Part shown: in pieces, positions 44,801 through 53,460 of the stretch | Position numbering within the stretch: position 1 is the first letter of the stretch | Layout: every line of letters starts with the position of its first letter | NCBI GenBank assembly: GCA_028673005.1 | Contig: CM054115.1 | Span: forward strand, 124,001 to 188,000 | Direction of reading: 5' to 3' | DNA: 64,000 nt | Source of the DNA: Tanypteryx hageni | Lineage: Eukaryota; Arthropoda; Insecta; Odonata; Petaluridae | Position numbers and translations under genes: made by a program | The notes under the pieces: generated by a model | Told to the model about the DNA's origin: nothing | Databases searched by the model: none | What the model saw: only the letters and a program-made list of their open reading frames with translations

Positions 44801-47800
44801 CAAAGAGATTCTACTGTCGTAGGAACTACCGGGGAACCCTGCTCTGCCGTATGATGCAATGAATGGTATCAATGCAGGGACGAGAAAGGTAAATAATAGA
44901 CAGGCAAGAATCAATGAAATATTTAATAAATAATAATCTATTAAGAGTACATACTGTGCGCATAACAAATCACATAAATGCAAATAAATAAATGTGACGT
45001 GTATATTGATAAATGGTCGTAAAAATAAAATTGCGTTAAACCCAATACACGACGAGTACCTAAATCAGAAAATGATCGCAAAAATATCACATAAGAATAA
45101 AACCACCTTAAACCGAATACAGTAAAACTTTGCCGAACGCGGCTTCCCGCAACGCGGATTCAAATTTACGCGGTACTCAAATGCGTGATGAGATTCACCG
45201 ACCGCGGGAAGTGATTCACTTTTACGCGATTTCCTCAAATGACCATTTTCAATAAAAGGTCTGCCCTGAAAAGATCATTAGTAAGAAAAAATCCTACTAT
45301 GATTATAGTGTTTTTTTAAGTCTGTCTGCACCCAATAAAAAATCATTCAGCGTTTTTAACTGCTTTTTTATCTTCAACTCCAACCTGGAGATGAGGTTCC
45401 TTTTTTCAGTTTTTCACGTCACGTGAGACTTAGCACTTAACTACCGTCGTTAAAAAGAAGTCACATAAGTAACGCCGATGGATCTCTTAGCCCCCAGGAA
45501 TATTTCCACTGGAAATATCTTTTCTCCCTGAAGATGCAACGCACACAAAACTCACTGCGGAGGTTGCCAAGGCTGAATCACTAAGGTATTGACGAGATGA
45601 ATTCTGGAAGGTCAGCATCCCGACAATACGACGTTAATGAATCTACGATAAGAACCATGAAGAAGACGGAAGAAAAAATTCATTCTAGTATTTGTGCCGG
45701 TGCTTCTGCTAGTACCTTCTATGTTAGCAGATGAGATGCACTAATGGAGAAAATGGAAAAGATGTTAAACATTTGGATGGAAGATCAGGCGCTAAAACGT
45801 GCTCCTTTGGATGGGCCTATTATCAGAAATAAAGCCCTTAGTATGCACTCGACCCGCTAACATCTGAAAGAGTCTACAGGATTCCATGCAGCTGCGGACA
45901 CGTATACGTCGGACAAACAGGACGGTCAATTCGCTGTCGCTTAGCCGAACATAAACGGGCCATGATGAACAAGAAATGGAGGGAGTCGGCCATTGCGGAG
46001 CACTTCACCTCCGGCCCGGGGCATAAAATCACGCTCGAAGAAACGAAATTGCTCGCGAAAGAAGATCGATATTTCCGAGGTTAATTCGCGAAGCTATTGA
46101 AATCGAAAAACATCCAGTCAATTTCAACAGGGACGACGGTTTGCACATCAGCACAACATGGAAGCGACTCTTCCAACGGAAAAGTGAAAGGGAGAAAAAT
46201 ACGTTGGAGCAACCTCCACAGAGAAAGGGATAACAACTCAAACGAGCCAATCAGCGATGGACAACGGTTCAACTAGGAAGGCACGAGTGAATATAAAAGT
46301 CAGACCCCTACCATCGGATCTCACTTCATCTCCTGAAGATGCAGACTGCAACGTCTGCGAAACGTCGAGAGCCCAAAATGCCGCCAATGCAGCGAAACCC
46401 GAAAACCTCCACCAGCATTCAGCAACGCTGCGAAAGCCTTCAACTCAAATTGAAGTTGAGTTCTTACCACCTAATACAACTTCACTTCTACAGCCCTTGG
46501 ACCAGGGTGTTATTGCAGCCTTTAAGTCGTATTACATCCGCAGAAGTTTCGCTAATATTCTTTCAATGATGGAGATTAATCCATCCTTAGGAGTTAGCGA
46601 TTGCTGGAAAAAATTTGATACTTCGAAAGCCATTGAAATAATAAAGGGATGAAAGGAGAAGCGAAACAATGAACCTTTGCTGGAAAACTCTTTGGCCTGA
46701 TATCGTTCGTGACTTCCGAGGTTTTCCCGATAATACGGAGGACGTTAGGGAAATAATTAATATCGCAAGACACATCGGGGGTGAAGGCTTTGAAGACATG
46801 GAAGAAAGTGATGCAGAGGAACTAACCGTTGGTGAACTAGAAATGGTGACACAAACTTCGAGTGAAGGCGAAAAAGAAGAGAACGATTCGGAGCCTGAGA
46901 AGCAAAAGTTAACAGTAAAAATTTTGGAGAAGTTTTTGAAGAAGGCAGAAGATTTAAAAGAAGCACCACTGTAATTTGATCCTTCAGTAGAAAGAAGCCT
47001 GAAGTTCAAGAGGAGTCTAGAATCAGCTTTAGCTCCCTACGTAGAAATTCATAGGGAGTTAAAAAAGTCCAAACAGGTGCCTATCACGAAATTCTTCCAT
47101 TCAAGGTCCGAGCACATCGAAATCACAAGACCAAGAGCAGACCATCTAATTAACCTTGGTGAGTTTCACTGTGACTTCGTTAAAATATTTCATTAAATTT
47201 TCAATAAAATATTTCTAGCGATAAATAAAAATTATGCAAAAATTAATGCCAGTATGTACCGTTTCAGTGAGTAGAAAACAACTGCCGGTAGTGCCGCTAG
47301 TGTTATGCATCTGTGCTGAGGCCAATCCGGCATAGCTGAGGACCGATCGTTGGATTCGCTGTCGATATAACGATAATTTTTAACGAGCAGAATTCAATAG
47401 GAAAGATACTTTCATGGAAGAAGATAACTCTGAACGCATTCTAAGTAGTTTGATATTGTCCCAATAAAAACTCAAACCTTTCAAAACTTTTTCTATGGTC
47501 CTATCAATAACAACATAAGACGTGATATGAATTTATAATTACCTTAAAATGACAGATAAACACATCCTCTTTAGTTTGCCACTTACCTCTGAACGAGTGT
47601 CACTTCCATCCTCAAAACGTTCTTCCTCCACATCTCTCTCTATTGAGAACTCTTCATTCACAGAGATATGCTGATTCTAGCAGAAAATTATTTGAAAAAA
47701 ATATATTATTCCAAATGTTTAATTTTTTTATTTCTTTCTGTCAAAATTATAAGGACACTATATTTTTAGAAAATGTGTTGAAAGAATAAGGAATTCAATT

Positions 47801-50800
47801 CAAAAGTGTTATTAAAATACAGAAAAATCAAATGGTTAGTAATAGAAACTTGTCTAAATCCTTGAAGTAAAGAGAAAGTCATACCAATCAATCAATAATG
47901 CATTTTTAGAAAAATAAAACAATTGAGACTATAATACAAATATTTCTCCAGTAGGAAAATATATACTGTATTTCTCGGCATGTAAGACGCACATTTTTCC
48001 AGAAAAATGACCCCCAATATCAGCCTGCGTCTCATACGCCAAAGGTAAGATTATTGCTGTTCTCAATACTGACACTAATGAGCAAACTCATCTCCAAAAT
48101 GGAATAATTGGCAGTCATTCATTGCAAAAACAATACAATGTACATTATTAATAATTAATAGTGAACATTTGTTAATACATATAGTAATACCTTATGCAAC
48201 ATTAATTCCAAGGACGCATTTTCATTATTATGCTTTAATACATGTCCCCTCACAACGATTACAATTTCAGCGCGTTTGTGATGTTTTAGTTCCTAATGAG
48301 CCAATTAAATAACGCGATTAATGCCATTGAATTCGTGAAATGTCATAAATATTTTATACATATCTAGGATAAATAACCTTACATGTATTGAGATTGCAAT
48401 GGCTATAAAAGTGAAAAGATATGCCTATGCTATTAGTTATAAGTTTCAGATGATTCAATACGCAAAAATGCACGGAAACCGAGCAGCAGCACATCATTTC
48501 GGTCCACCTCCCACAAAAGAAAATTATCCGTGAATAGAGAAAACAAGGAAAAACTGAAGCTGATGCGATAAGAGAAACAGTCTTCATAAGCTTCATCTTA
48601 AACAGAGGAAGTTTTGGTATTGCTGTATCCATCAAAATCATTATGTACGGGGCAAAAAGAGGAAAAGAGGGTAGTTGAGCATACAAATCGTTATTACCTA
48701 TGCATTTCATTTATTATTTATCTTATTATATTAAAATATCCTCTTGCACATAAGTTTAAGTAAGTACAATCGGTTAAGGGTATCTATACGTGCGACGTGC
48801 GCTCCATTAGCTTTAATTAATACAACTGCCAAGATCACGCAGGCTGCATTTAGCTATACAAGTCTCATAGCAATTCTACATCTTTTAGATCATCCTTATT
48901 TATTTTATGAAAGAAATTCATCTAAAACGTTATATTTAACTGTTATCATGCCATAATATTTTCTGTAGATGTTGAGGCATACAGACTTAATGACGGCTAG
49001 AAATGATACACGACGTGGCCCTTCGTAAATGTAAACCAAAATACTTATTTCCTGAAAAATCTTCTAAAAAACCGGGAGGTGTCTTATACCCTGGTGCATC
49101 TTATATGCCGTGAAATACGGCATTTCCAAACATCTTGATCACTTGCTTCCCACAAGTTTCTCAAATTATTTAAAACCAAACTTAAAAGGCACGTGAATAA
49201 ATATAAGTTAAAATAAAGATAATAATTTATATATATTTAACACTCACCACAGAGATGTCAAATATACCTAATTCCTCTTTGACATTAATTGGCCTGTGAT
49301 TGACCTAAAAGAAATGATCCAATTATAAGGGACACATCCAGAAAAGTGCATAAAAGTAAACTAATATATTATTTAAATATTATTAGTATTATAAATAATA
49401 AGAAAAAAGATACAAAATACGACTTCTCCTGGTTAAAAAAAATGGAAACACTTTTTTGGAGCTGATAACTCAAAGCATTTTAACTAGTTAGATATTATCT
49501 CAATAAAATTATTTTTTATTGCAACTCTAGTTTTTCAAAACTATTCTTTAGTGCTATCAATAATAACATAAGAAATGATATGAATTTATAATTACCTTAA
49601 AATGAGACAAACACATTTTCTTTAGATTGCCACTTACCTCTGAACGAGTGTTACATCCATCCTCAAAACATTCTTCCTCCAATTCTCTCTCCATTGATAA
49701 CGCTCCATTCACTGCCACATCCTCATTCTAGCAGAAAATTGTTTGAAAAAAATATATATATTATTCCACATAAGTGCTTAATGTTTTAATTTCATTTAAA
49801 AAATTGTAAGGACACTATATTTGTAGAAAATGTGTTGATAGGAATTGAACACAAAAACGTTATAACAATACAAAACAAGGCCAGATAGTTAATAATGAAA
49901 CTTGTCCAATCCCTTGAAATAAATGTTTAGAAAAATAAAACACTTGAGGGAATAATACAAATACTCTTCCAGTGAGAAAATATATAAAATCTCTGAACTC
50001 CTTTATCACTTTCTTGCAACAAGTTACTCAAATTATTTAAAACCAAATATTAAAGGCATGTGAAGTACACCAATTTATAGTTTTAAAAAGGGTAATATAA
50101 ATATTGATAAGAAAAAATACTTCACCCGGTAGTAAAGCCTAAATCTCCGACGATAATACTTCATATATAATTTATTTGAGGAAAATATATAAGCATGCAT
50201 CAATTTATAAGATAATTGGAACTTTCCGACTATAAATCACATTTTAAGGATGGACATTCATTAATAAAATTCAATCAATCCATCCGAAAAAAATAAAGCA
50301 TCACAACAATCGAATTAATATGAAGAAATGCTTACCGGTTTGAAATATTTGTTGTAGTAGGACGTTATGCATATTTTGCATTGTTCCTTGTATATTTGGA
50401 ACTCCCACAACTTTCTAAAACACGCAAGGCACACAACTTGAGGATATCCGTCCTCTCGGCTCACCTATTCAGGAAGAAATCGAAAAGTATGACGTCTTTG
50501 GAAAGTAACTAAATTTTACAATTACCGATGACATGAATCTACGTTACCATGAATTCCTAACATAGCATAGGAATCAAATACGTGGAAAATATCCCACAAA
50601 TGAATATTTGTAATTTATACGCTGTACTTAGTCAAAACCCACCTATTGTGATTATCATAACGGTTTATTGTAAAACAAGAGCATAATAATAAACCACTTT
50701 AAATGACACATTTAGCAGTAAAAAAGGTAATAAAAAACCCGATCTGTTAAATTAACACAGCTACGTCGCAGTTTCGCCCTTTCTGTGAAATCTGCGACGT

Positions 50801-50973
50801 TTAAGAAATATCCATCGAAAAAACGTGACAACACTTACTTCAAACCGAAGCAAATCCGAGATTAGGTCCGCCACTATGACACCCGTCTTAACGTTCACAT
50901 TGAATATACGAATAAAATTCCCACCACCGCTTAGACAAAGCCTGCATCTGTTTAATTCGTTCAACAACTCCAT
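29639..50973 (-). CDS. ZAD-C2H2 zinc-finger transcription factor, ten exons
   Basis: Exons (minus strand): 50973-50839, 50464-50336, 49727-49638, 49304-49248, 47676-47587, 43642-43583, 41480-41355, 38564-38505, 37350-37225, 30682-29639. Every exon joins in phase 0 with GT/AG sites; the product would be 638 residues. It has an N-terminal ZAD (Cys 10, 13, 57, 60), an acidic Ser/Glu-rich linker (residues about 89-350) and ten C2H2 fingers (about 353-630). ZAD proteins are nuclear DNA-binding factors that dimerise through the ZAD and are greatly expanded in insects. Introns total about 19 kb and host many transposons. Target and role are unknown. The exon set is assembled by eye from splice sites and coding continuity; an unnoticed extra exon is possible. 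The ATG at 50973 is chosen because the ZAD starts ten residues later. Confidence 0.85.
30683..31500. other. Start of intron 9, no element recognised
   Basis: AT-rich intron sequence with no transposon end that I can name. Two similar stretches at about 31130 and 31215 (tttcccttgagatt) form a short direct repeat. Confidence 0.5.
31600..31892 (+). pseudogene. piggyBac-like transposase C-terminal cysteine-rich end
   Basis: From 31698 the frame reads SRHYPE, then a cysteine-rich finger: RKCIDCKS, RKYTKFFCPACQG, PPLCFKPCCYIEFH, ending at the stop 31890-31892. The order C-x2-C, C-x2-C, LC-x3-C and a final F-H matches the piggyBac C-terminal domain that binds the TIR. In this family the domain follows GRHFP, as here SRHYP. 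The catalytic domain is missing or unrecognisable upstream. It lies antisense in intron 9. Confidence 0.5.
31907..33142. mobile_element. MITE with 25-bp TIRs, TA target site
   Basis: Starts ccgtatctgcctgaat and ends attcgggcagatacgg with a 25-base inverted match (two mismatches), bordered by TA on both sides. 1236 bases with no transposase. The TIR resembles that of the element at 47966-49120 (ctgtatttctcggcat). Confidence 0.85.
33170..35040 (+). mobile_element. pogo/Tigger deletion derivative
   Basis: Ends cagtaaaac at 33170 and ttttactg at 35040, with inverted similarity extending about 23 bases (…ttaacgaa), and TA on each side (33168-33169, 35041-35042). At 1871 bases it retains only the last part of the transposase. 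Its left end lies 27 bases from the MITE at 31907-33142. Confidence 0.85.
33642..34037 (+). pseudogene. Tigger transposase C-terminal fragment with its own ATG
   Basis: A 131-codon open frame from ATG 33642. Its first third (LLQAMQRL...AWEAVS..NVKNCYARAGF in pattern, here with SWEAVS) matches the helical segment after the DDE core of pogo/Tigger transposases; the rest is acidic. Helix-turn-helix and catalytic core are deleted. An intact short frame after a large deletion could be chance. No evidence of use. Confidence 0.5.
35041..37224. other. Intron 9 remainder with a (TA)n array
   Basis: A (TA)n array of about 26 units lies at 35824-35876. The rest is AT-rich without recognisable coding sequence or transposon ends. 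Confidence 0.6.
37225..37350 (-). CDS. Exon 9 of the zinc-finger gene: Ser/Thr-rich linker
   Basis: Forty-two codons between TTTAACAG and GTGAGT, phase 0, rich in Ser, Thr and Asn (SETDSGTSSPKE). Joins directly to the zinc-finger exon across a 6.5-kb intron. Confidence 0.72.
37351..39010. repeat. Intragenic tandem duplication, block C copy 2 (around exon 8)
   Basis: Intron 8, exon 8 and the start of intron 7 match 41481-44060 in order: for example aaagcaaacttacat (37377 and 41571), atatgtttacagaatcag, and the acacacacaga/gaagagc region (38876 and 43893). A GC-richer stretch at 37650-38040 is absent from the other copy and holds no recognised gene. Confidence 0.8.
38505..38564 (-). CDS. Exon 8 of the zinc-finger gene: paralogue of exon 6
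   Basis: Twenty codons, TTTTCAG acceptor and GTAAAT donor as in exon 6. Contains SPLKLESDEE; LKLE fits the SUMO attachment pattern. The flanking introns match those of exon 6 for about 1.6 kb. Confidence 0.78.
39011..39924. other. No gene seen
   Basis: Intronic. A B-box-like stretch on the minus strand near 39770-39790 (gattcgactcc) may be a SINE relic; no A box or tail could be defined. Confidence 0.45.
39925..40640. repeat. Family R repeat, left half-unit
   Basis: Begins actagtagaaggtgcttgc, continues through the ttcagacat, cctccgcagcg and ggggtactaatg words of the unit at 13112 and reaches gcggccgc (40522). The right arm is missing. Confidence 0.75.
40641..41142. other. Possible pogo-type terminal fragment, otherwise nothing
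   Basis: cagtatgtcctcagtgtatc near 40641 followed by cgacgtaaatcgaaa resembles a Tigger-type end. No second end was found. Confidence 0.3.
41143..41205 (+). repeat. tRNA-like SINE fragment
   Basis: Contains gatctgggttcaattcccgg (B box GGTTCAATTC) and a T-run; parallels 28176-28245. Confidence 0.45.
41355..41480 (-). CDS. Exon 7 of the zinc-finger gene: acidic linker
   Basis: Forty-two codons with ELERGLEEDLVESEPREKFSEE at the end; strongly acidic. Same length and relative position as exon 9, but residue similarity between 7 and 9 is weak. Acceptor TTTTTCAG, donor GTAAAT. Confidence 0.72.
41811..43090 (+). mobile_element. Mariner-type element
   Basis: TIRs ggtggttcaattaaagcgaa (41810-41829) and its inverse ending at 43090. 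Length about 1.28 kb, right flank TA. Comparison with the other copy of block C gives a near-empty site: the sequence before and after aligns with 37620-37640, with a few bases lost on the left. Confidence 0.85.
41860..42975 (+). pseudogene. Mariner-type transposase, broken
   Basis: Reads through an N-terminal helix-turn-helix region (RVFVAEQFIKPYSILEVQRAF), VMTDEANSF (first Asp), then WLQQDGTTAHRA (second Asp) and DLTAPDFFLWG (third acidic box). At least three stops or frame breaks (42328, 42592, 42799) and a missing block between the second and third boxes make it inactive. The MTDEA, QQDGATAH and PDLTAPDFFLW series is characteristic of a Tc1/mariner lineage abundant in insects. Confidence 0.82.
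43583..43642 (-). CDS. Exon 6 of the zinc-finger gene: linker exon
   Basis: Twenty codons between TTTTCAG and GTAAAT, with ISPMKLELNEE. Paralogue of exon 8 (38564-38505, SPLKLESDEE). Contains MKLE, a possible SUMO site. Confidence 0.75.
44061..45119. other. Intron 5 with a Tigger-like end near 44461
   Basis: caggtatcccccgatttacg at 44461 is typical of Tigger/pogo ends; a matching right end was not found. No coding sequence. Confidence 0.4.
45857..46437 (+). mobile_element. Penelope-like element fragment (GIY-YIG end)
   Basis: From 45872 the frame gives VYRIPCSCGHVYVGQTGRSI and RLAEHKRA, the GIY-YIG nuclease with intact glycine. After a frameshift near 46078 follow REAIEIEKHPVNFNRDDG and a W-K-R-L end typical of Penelope proteins. 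The reverse transcriptase is absent. A hammerhead-like motif follows at 46333. This is a different subfamily from the PLEs at 11408 and 57872. Confidence 0.8.
46333..46366 (+). ncRNA. Hammerhead-like motif after GIY-YIG fragment
   Basis: CTGAAGA, T, stem GCAGAC-TGCAAC-GTCTGC (six perfect pairs), GAAACGTC. This has all conserved core bases. The short self-complementary ACGT after GAA is the pattern of the small Penelope-linked hammerheads reported to cleave as dimers, where two copies pair to make stem III. Predicted cut is after GTC. Confidence 0.7.
47410..47965. repeat. Intragenic duplication, block D copy 2 (around exon 5)
   Basis: Matches 49430-49980 around exon 3, including gatatgaatttataattacc (47525/49577) and ggacactatattt (47751/49809). 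Similarity resumes at about 49140 after the MITE. Confidence 0.82.
47587..47676 (-). CDS. Exon 5 of the zinc-finger gene: paralogue of exon 3
   Basis: Thirty codons, donor GTAAGT, acceptor CTGCTAG. Same length, phase and splice context as exon 3, ending GSDTRSE against GCNTRSE. Confidence 0.8.
47966..49120. mobile_element. MITE with ctgtatttctcggc ends
   Basis: TIRs ctgtatttctcggcatgtaa and the inverse of ccgtatttcacggcatataa at 49101-49120. 1155 bases, no transposase. The sister block D copy lacks it: gaaaatatata (47956) continues there without the element, giving a near-empty site. Confidence 0.82.
49248..49304 (-). CDS. Exon 4 of the zinc-finger gene
   Basis: Nineteen codons with donor GTGAGT and acceptor TTTTAG. 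It contains INVKEELG; VKEE fits the SUMO attachment pattern (large hydrophobic-K-x-E). No second copy of this exon was seen. Confidence 0.7.
49430..50080. repeat. Intragenic duplication, block D copy 1 (around exon 3)
   Basis: Counterpart of 47410-47965 plus 49130-49200. Similarity spans both introns and exon 3, so the duplication was genomic. Confidence 0.82.
49638..49727 (-). CDS. Exon 3 of the zinc-finger gene: acidic linker, original or copy
   Basis: Thirty codons between an AG at 49728 and GTAAGT (49637-49632). It shares about two thirds of its residues with exon 5 (47676-47587): both have SxERxxEEE-FEDG-xTRSE. Flanking intron sequence is also similar, so one exon is a tandem copy of the other. 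Confidence 0.82.
50336..50973 (-). CDS. Exons 1-2 of the zinc-finger gene: ZAD domain
   Basis: Exon 1 (50973-50839, 45 codons) has CRLCLS near its start and ends at GAA before GTAAGT. Exon 2 (50464-50336, 43 codons) supplies VVCLACFRKLWEF, the second Cys pair, then YKEQCKIC. The four cysteines C-x2-C ... C-x2-C and the terminal long helix are the ZAD signature. The ZAD forms head-to-tail dimers in known proteins. The intron between the pairs is a common position in this family. Confidence 0.85.
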
Positions 50974-51660
50974 GTTTTTACGCTACTCCCCGATTTTCCA
51001 GCTATCCTTTGAATCCTCAATCCAAATATCGCAGCTCAGAACACGAGTTGGACACACGTTTAGCAAAAGCGGGCGCTTACGCTCGTTTTCTGTTTGCGCG
51101 CGCTTACTCTGGTTCCAACGCCTTCTAACTGTTACCACGGATTTGAATCAGTGTCTGTTGTGTTGTTCGGAAGTGTTGCCAATTTCGTTATGGTTTGGCC
51201 ACCGAGTTGCATCCCCAGTTGTATGGAAAAGGAGGTTACTCGAGTTAGTATTTTGACATCATTATTTATACAAGGTATGCAATGGAATGTAGCTCGTAAA
51301 GCATTCAATGGTTTGCCTTTATCCATCATAGTAAGAATATGATGTAACAACGATTCTCGTTGTGGCATCAAAATTGTATAGAGGTACATTAATTTTTTAA
51401 AAGGTTAATATATCTATTCCCTTGTTGCCTACGGATGAGTACATGCATGAAATCTTTATGTGTTTGGATGTTTGAACGAGCGTTCACATTTCGAACGGTG
51501 GCGTTTTTACAGTTGTCATTAATAAAACTCAAAATTAATGTTTCTCATCGGAGAAACAGAAAAGTGTGAGGGCATTTGAACCCATTATGATGTTTATTAA
51601 TATTTAGAAAAGCCTGAGTGTGAAATACGCAATATCGGCAAGAGACTGTATATTTTTAAA
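50974..51660. promoter_or_regulatory. Probable promoter region of the zinc-finger gene
   Basis: Immediately upstream of the ATG on the minus strand. CG-containing words are denser at 51060-51110 (gcgggcgcttacgctcg, gcgcgcgc) than in the surrounding DNA. No TATA box at a convincing distance. Confidence 0.4.
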
Positions 51661-52539
51661 TGATGAATCCAGGTTCCCTCATCCCACTTCGAATAACCTA
51701 CACTCTTGTATTGTGTTTGTGCCTCAGTTATGCCATCAAAGCATTTACATCATTGCAATAACACAGACAATCTCCCATGGAATAAAATTCAACTTAGAAT
51801 ATGTTCTTCCTAGAATTTGTCGACTTTAATTGGAAGTAGCACATCTCAACATATATGCATGATAGGCAAATTTTAAAACCAGATTCACAATCTGCCTTAC
51901 AAACTACATCAGAACCGCCTATTATTTACAGAACCAAATACCTTGTTCCTCAGTGTAATTCATCATAAAATCAATGTCGGTCATAAAACTCTTGATTTAT
52001 TTTTTTGATCTGAGTAAAGCATGTATTATAGCTTATTATTATTAACTATTCCTGTAGTTGAGGATTGATTGTTAATCAACAACAATTATCAATGTTTCAT
52101 CAAGGGTCTAAAGCATAAGATTGTACAATCAACTTTCTAATCATATTAAGAATGTAAATGTACCCAAGTTTAAAAGCTCTGTGTATAACTTATTGTATTG
52201 TATTATAATGTAAAGGACTTCCTGGATTTTTTTGTATATATTATGATATAGCTGTAATCTATTACTTCTTGCTTAAAACATTTTTGAATGTACTTGTATT
52301 ACATCAATAATGTTTGGAATGTATTATTTTTGCTCGTGATGTGCTGCTAAAGAAGCTCTTATGTGATAGCCATTCATGTTTATACTATGTCAACCTTGTC
52401 CTATATTTGTTTCTACAGATCAATGGACCAATAATATTATTGTTATTTTTTGTAAATTGCTTTGCCGTATTTTTTTCTCAATAAACGTGTAAAGAAATAT
52501 CAGTTCTTTTCTTTTAAAAGTGTGTAAAAGATCCTACCT
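51661..52539. other. No gene seen; AATAAA at 52480
   Basis: AT-rich, with a plus-strand AATAAACGTG at 52480 after a T-rich stretch. It could be the 3' end of an unseen transcript or a transposon tail. No coding sequence. Confidence 0.35.
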
Positions 52540-53460
52540 AAAAAAAAATTTCGAATCTCCAGCTCATCTGGAAATGCCTAAACATTAGTATCCTCCTATA
52601 TGTATGTTATAACCTCCTCCTCTGTAAGCAACGTCTATATAGAATGATATGATGTTATATCCTCCTCTGTAAGAGTCGTCGATATGTAATGATAACAGGA
52701 GGATACTAATGTTTAGGCACTTCCAGATGAGCTGGAGATTCGAAATTTTTTTTTGCAAAACCGTCTAGAAAAAACGAAAATCTTGAAAAAGTGCAACAAT
52801 GCGGCCGCTAAAAATTCGCAATTGTTGAAACAAATTTTCAGGGTTTATGTATTTCCGCATGTGCTACGGAGTTGAAATTTTTTTATAAGTAGAATTCTTA
52901 AAAAAACGAAATAGGGATTATACAAATTTTGATATTTTAATTTGTTTGGCAGTTAAAAATTCTTAAAGTTTAAACAAATTGATAACTGTTTAGGTACTAC
53001 GATATCAGCTAGGAAGCTGAAATTTTCAAATTATTTACAGAGTAGTGAATTTGCACAAATAAACATTTCAATTTCACCATATATGAATTGCGGCGGCCGT
53101 TAAAAATTATTTAAATTTAAACAATTAGAAAAATATTATTTTACTTCTAGAAGTGCTACAACTTTAAAATTTGGCTAAAATGTGTAGCATTATTACCTTA
53201 TAATGAAGAAAGTGTAAAACTTTTAAAATTGCAACATTTGGGGATTGTTTTAATCAATTATTTTTACATGTGGGAGAAACGGGAATCGCTGCGGAGGTGA
53301 AATTTTTAGAATTTATAAAATATTTGTAATGATGAAATGTCTGTCTGAAAAATGAATGTTTTTTCAAGGTGATATGAAATGCTTGCAGTATGCAAGCACC
53401 AACTACTAGTATATTATATCCTCCTCTTTAAGAGACGTCTATATATAATGATATAATATG
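52540..53460. repeat. Family R repeat with palindromic left end
   Basis: Left part 52545-52745 is a palindrome (ttcgaatctccagctcatc and its inverse). The rest (52790-53460) parallels 27590-28150 and ends gcttgcagtatgcaagcacc. Includes two gtaagnnncgtc words in tandem. Confidence 0.75.

Larger units (their letters stand above)
45560..47195 (+). pseudogene. Tigger transposase remnant in two parts
   Basis: Before the Penelope fragment (45560-45856) are the helix-turn-helix and CENP-B-like region: NESTIRTMKKTEEKI, CAGASASTFYVSR, a stop, then WMEDQALKRAPLDGPII. After it (46448-47195) come EFLPPNTTSLLQPLDQGVI (last catalytic Asp box), CWKKF and an acidic C-terminus with ESDAEELTVGE. The segment with the first two catalytic residues is missing. 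Frame breaks lie at 46650 and 46972. The LPPNTTSLLQPLDQG box is diagnostic for pogo/Tigger. Confidence 0.82.
45120..47200 (+). mobile_element. Tigger/pogo element interrupted by a Penelope fragment
   Basis: Starts cagtaaaact after TA, followed by a CG-rich subterminal region (aacgcgg, ttacgcgg). Coding pieces before and after 45857-46437 belong to one pogo-type transposase, so the Penelope fragment sits inside it, though part of the DDE core is also missing. The right TIR was not found. Confidence 0.72.

Noticed and set aside
45528..45560. Another hammerhead (cctgaagatgcaacgc)
   Set aside because: CTGAAGA is present but neither a stem II nor GAAA follows; it lies in Tigger sequence.
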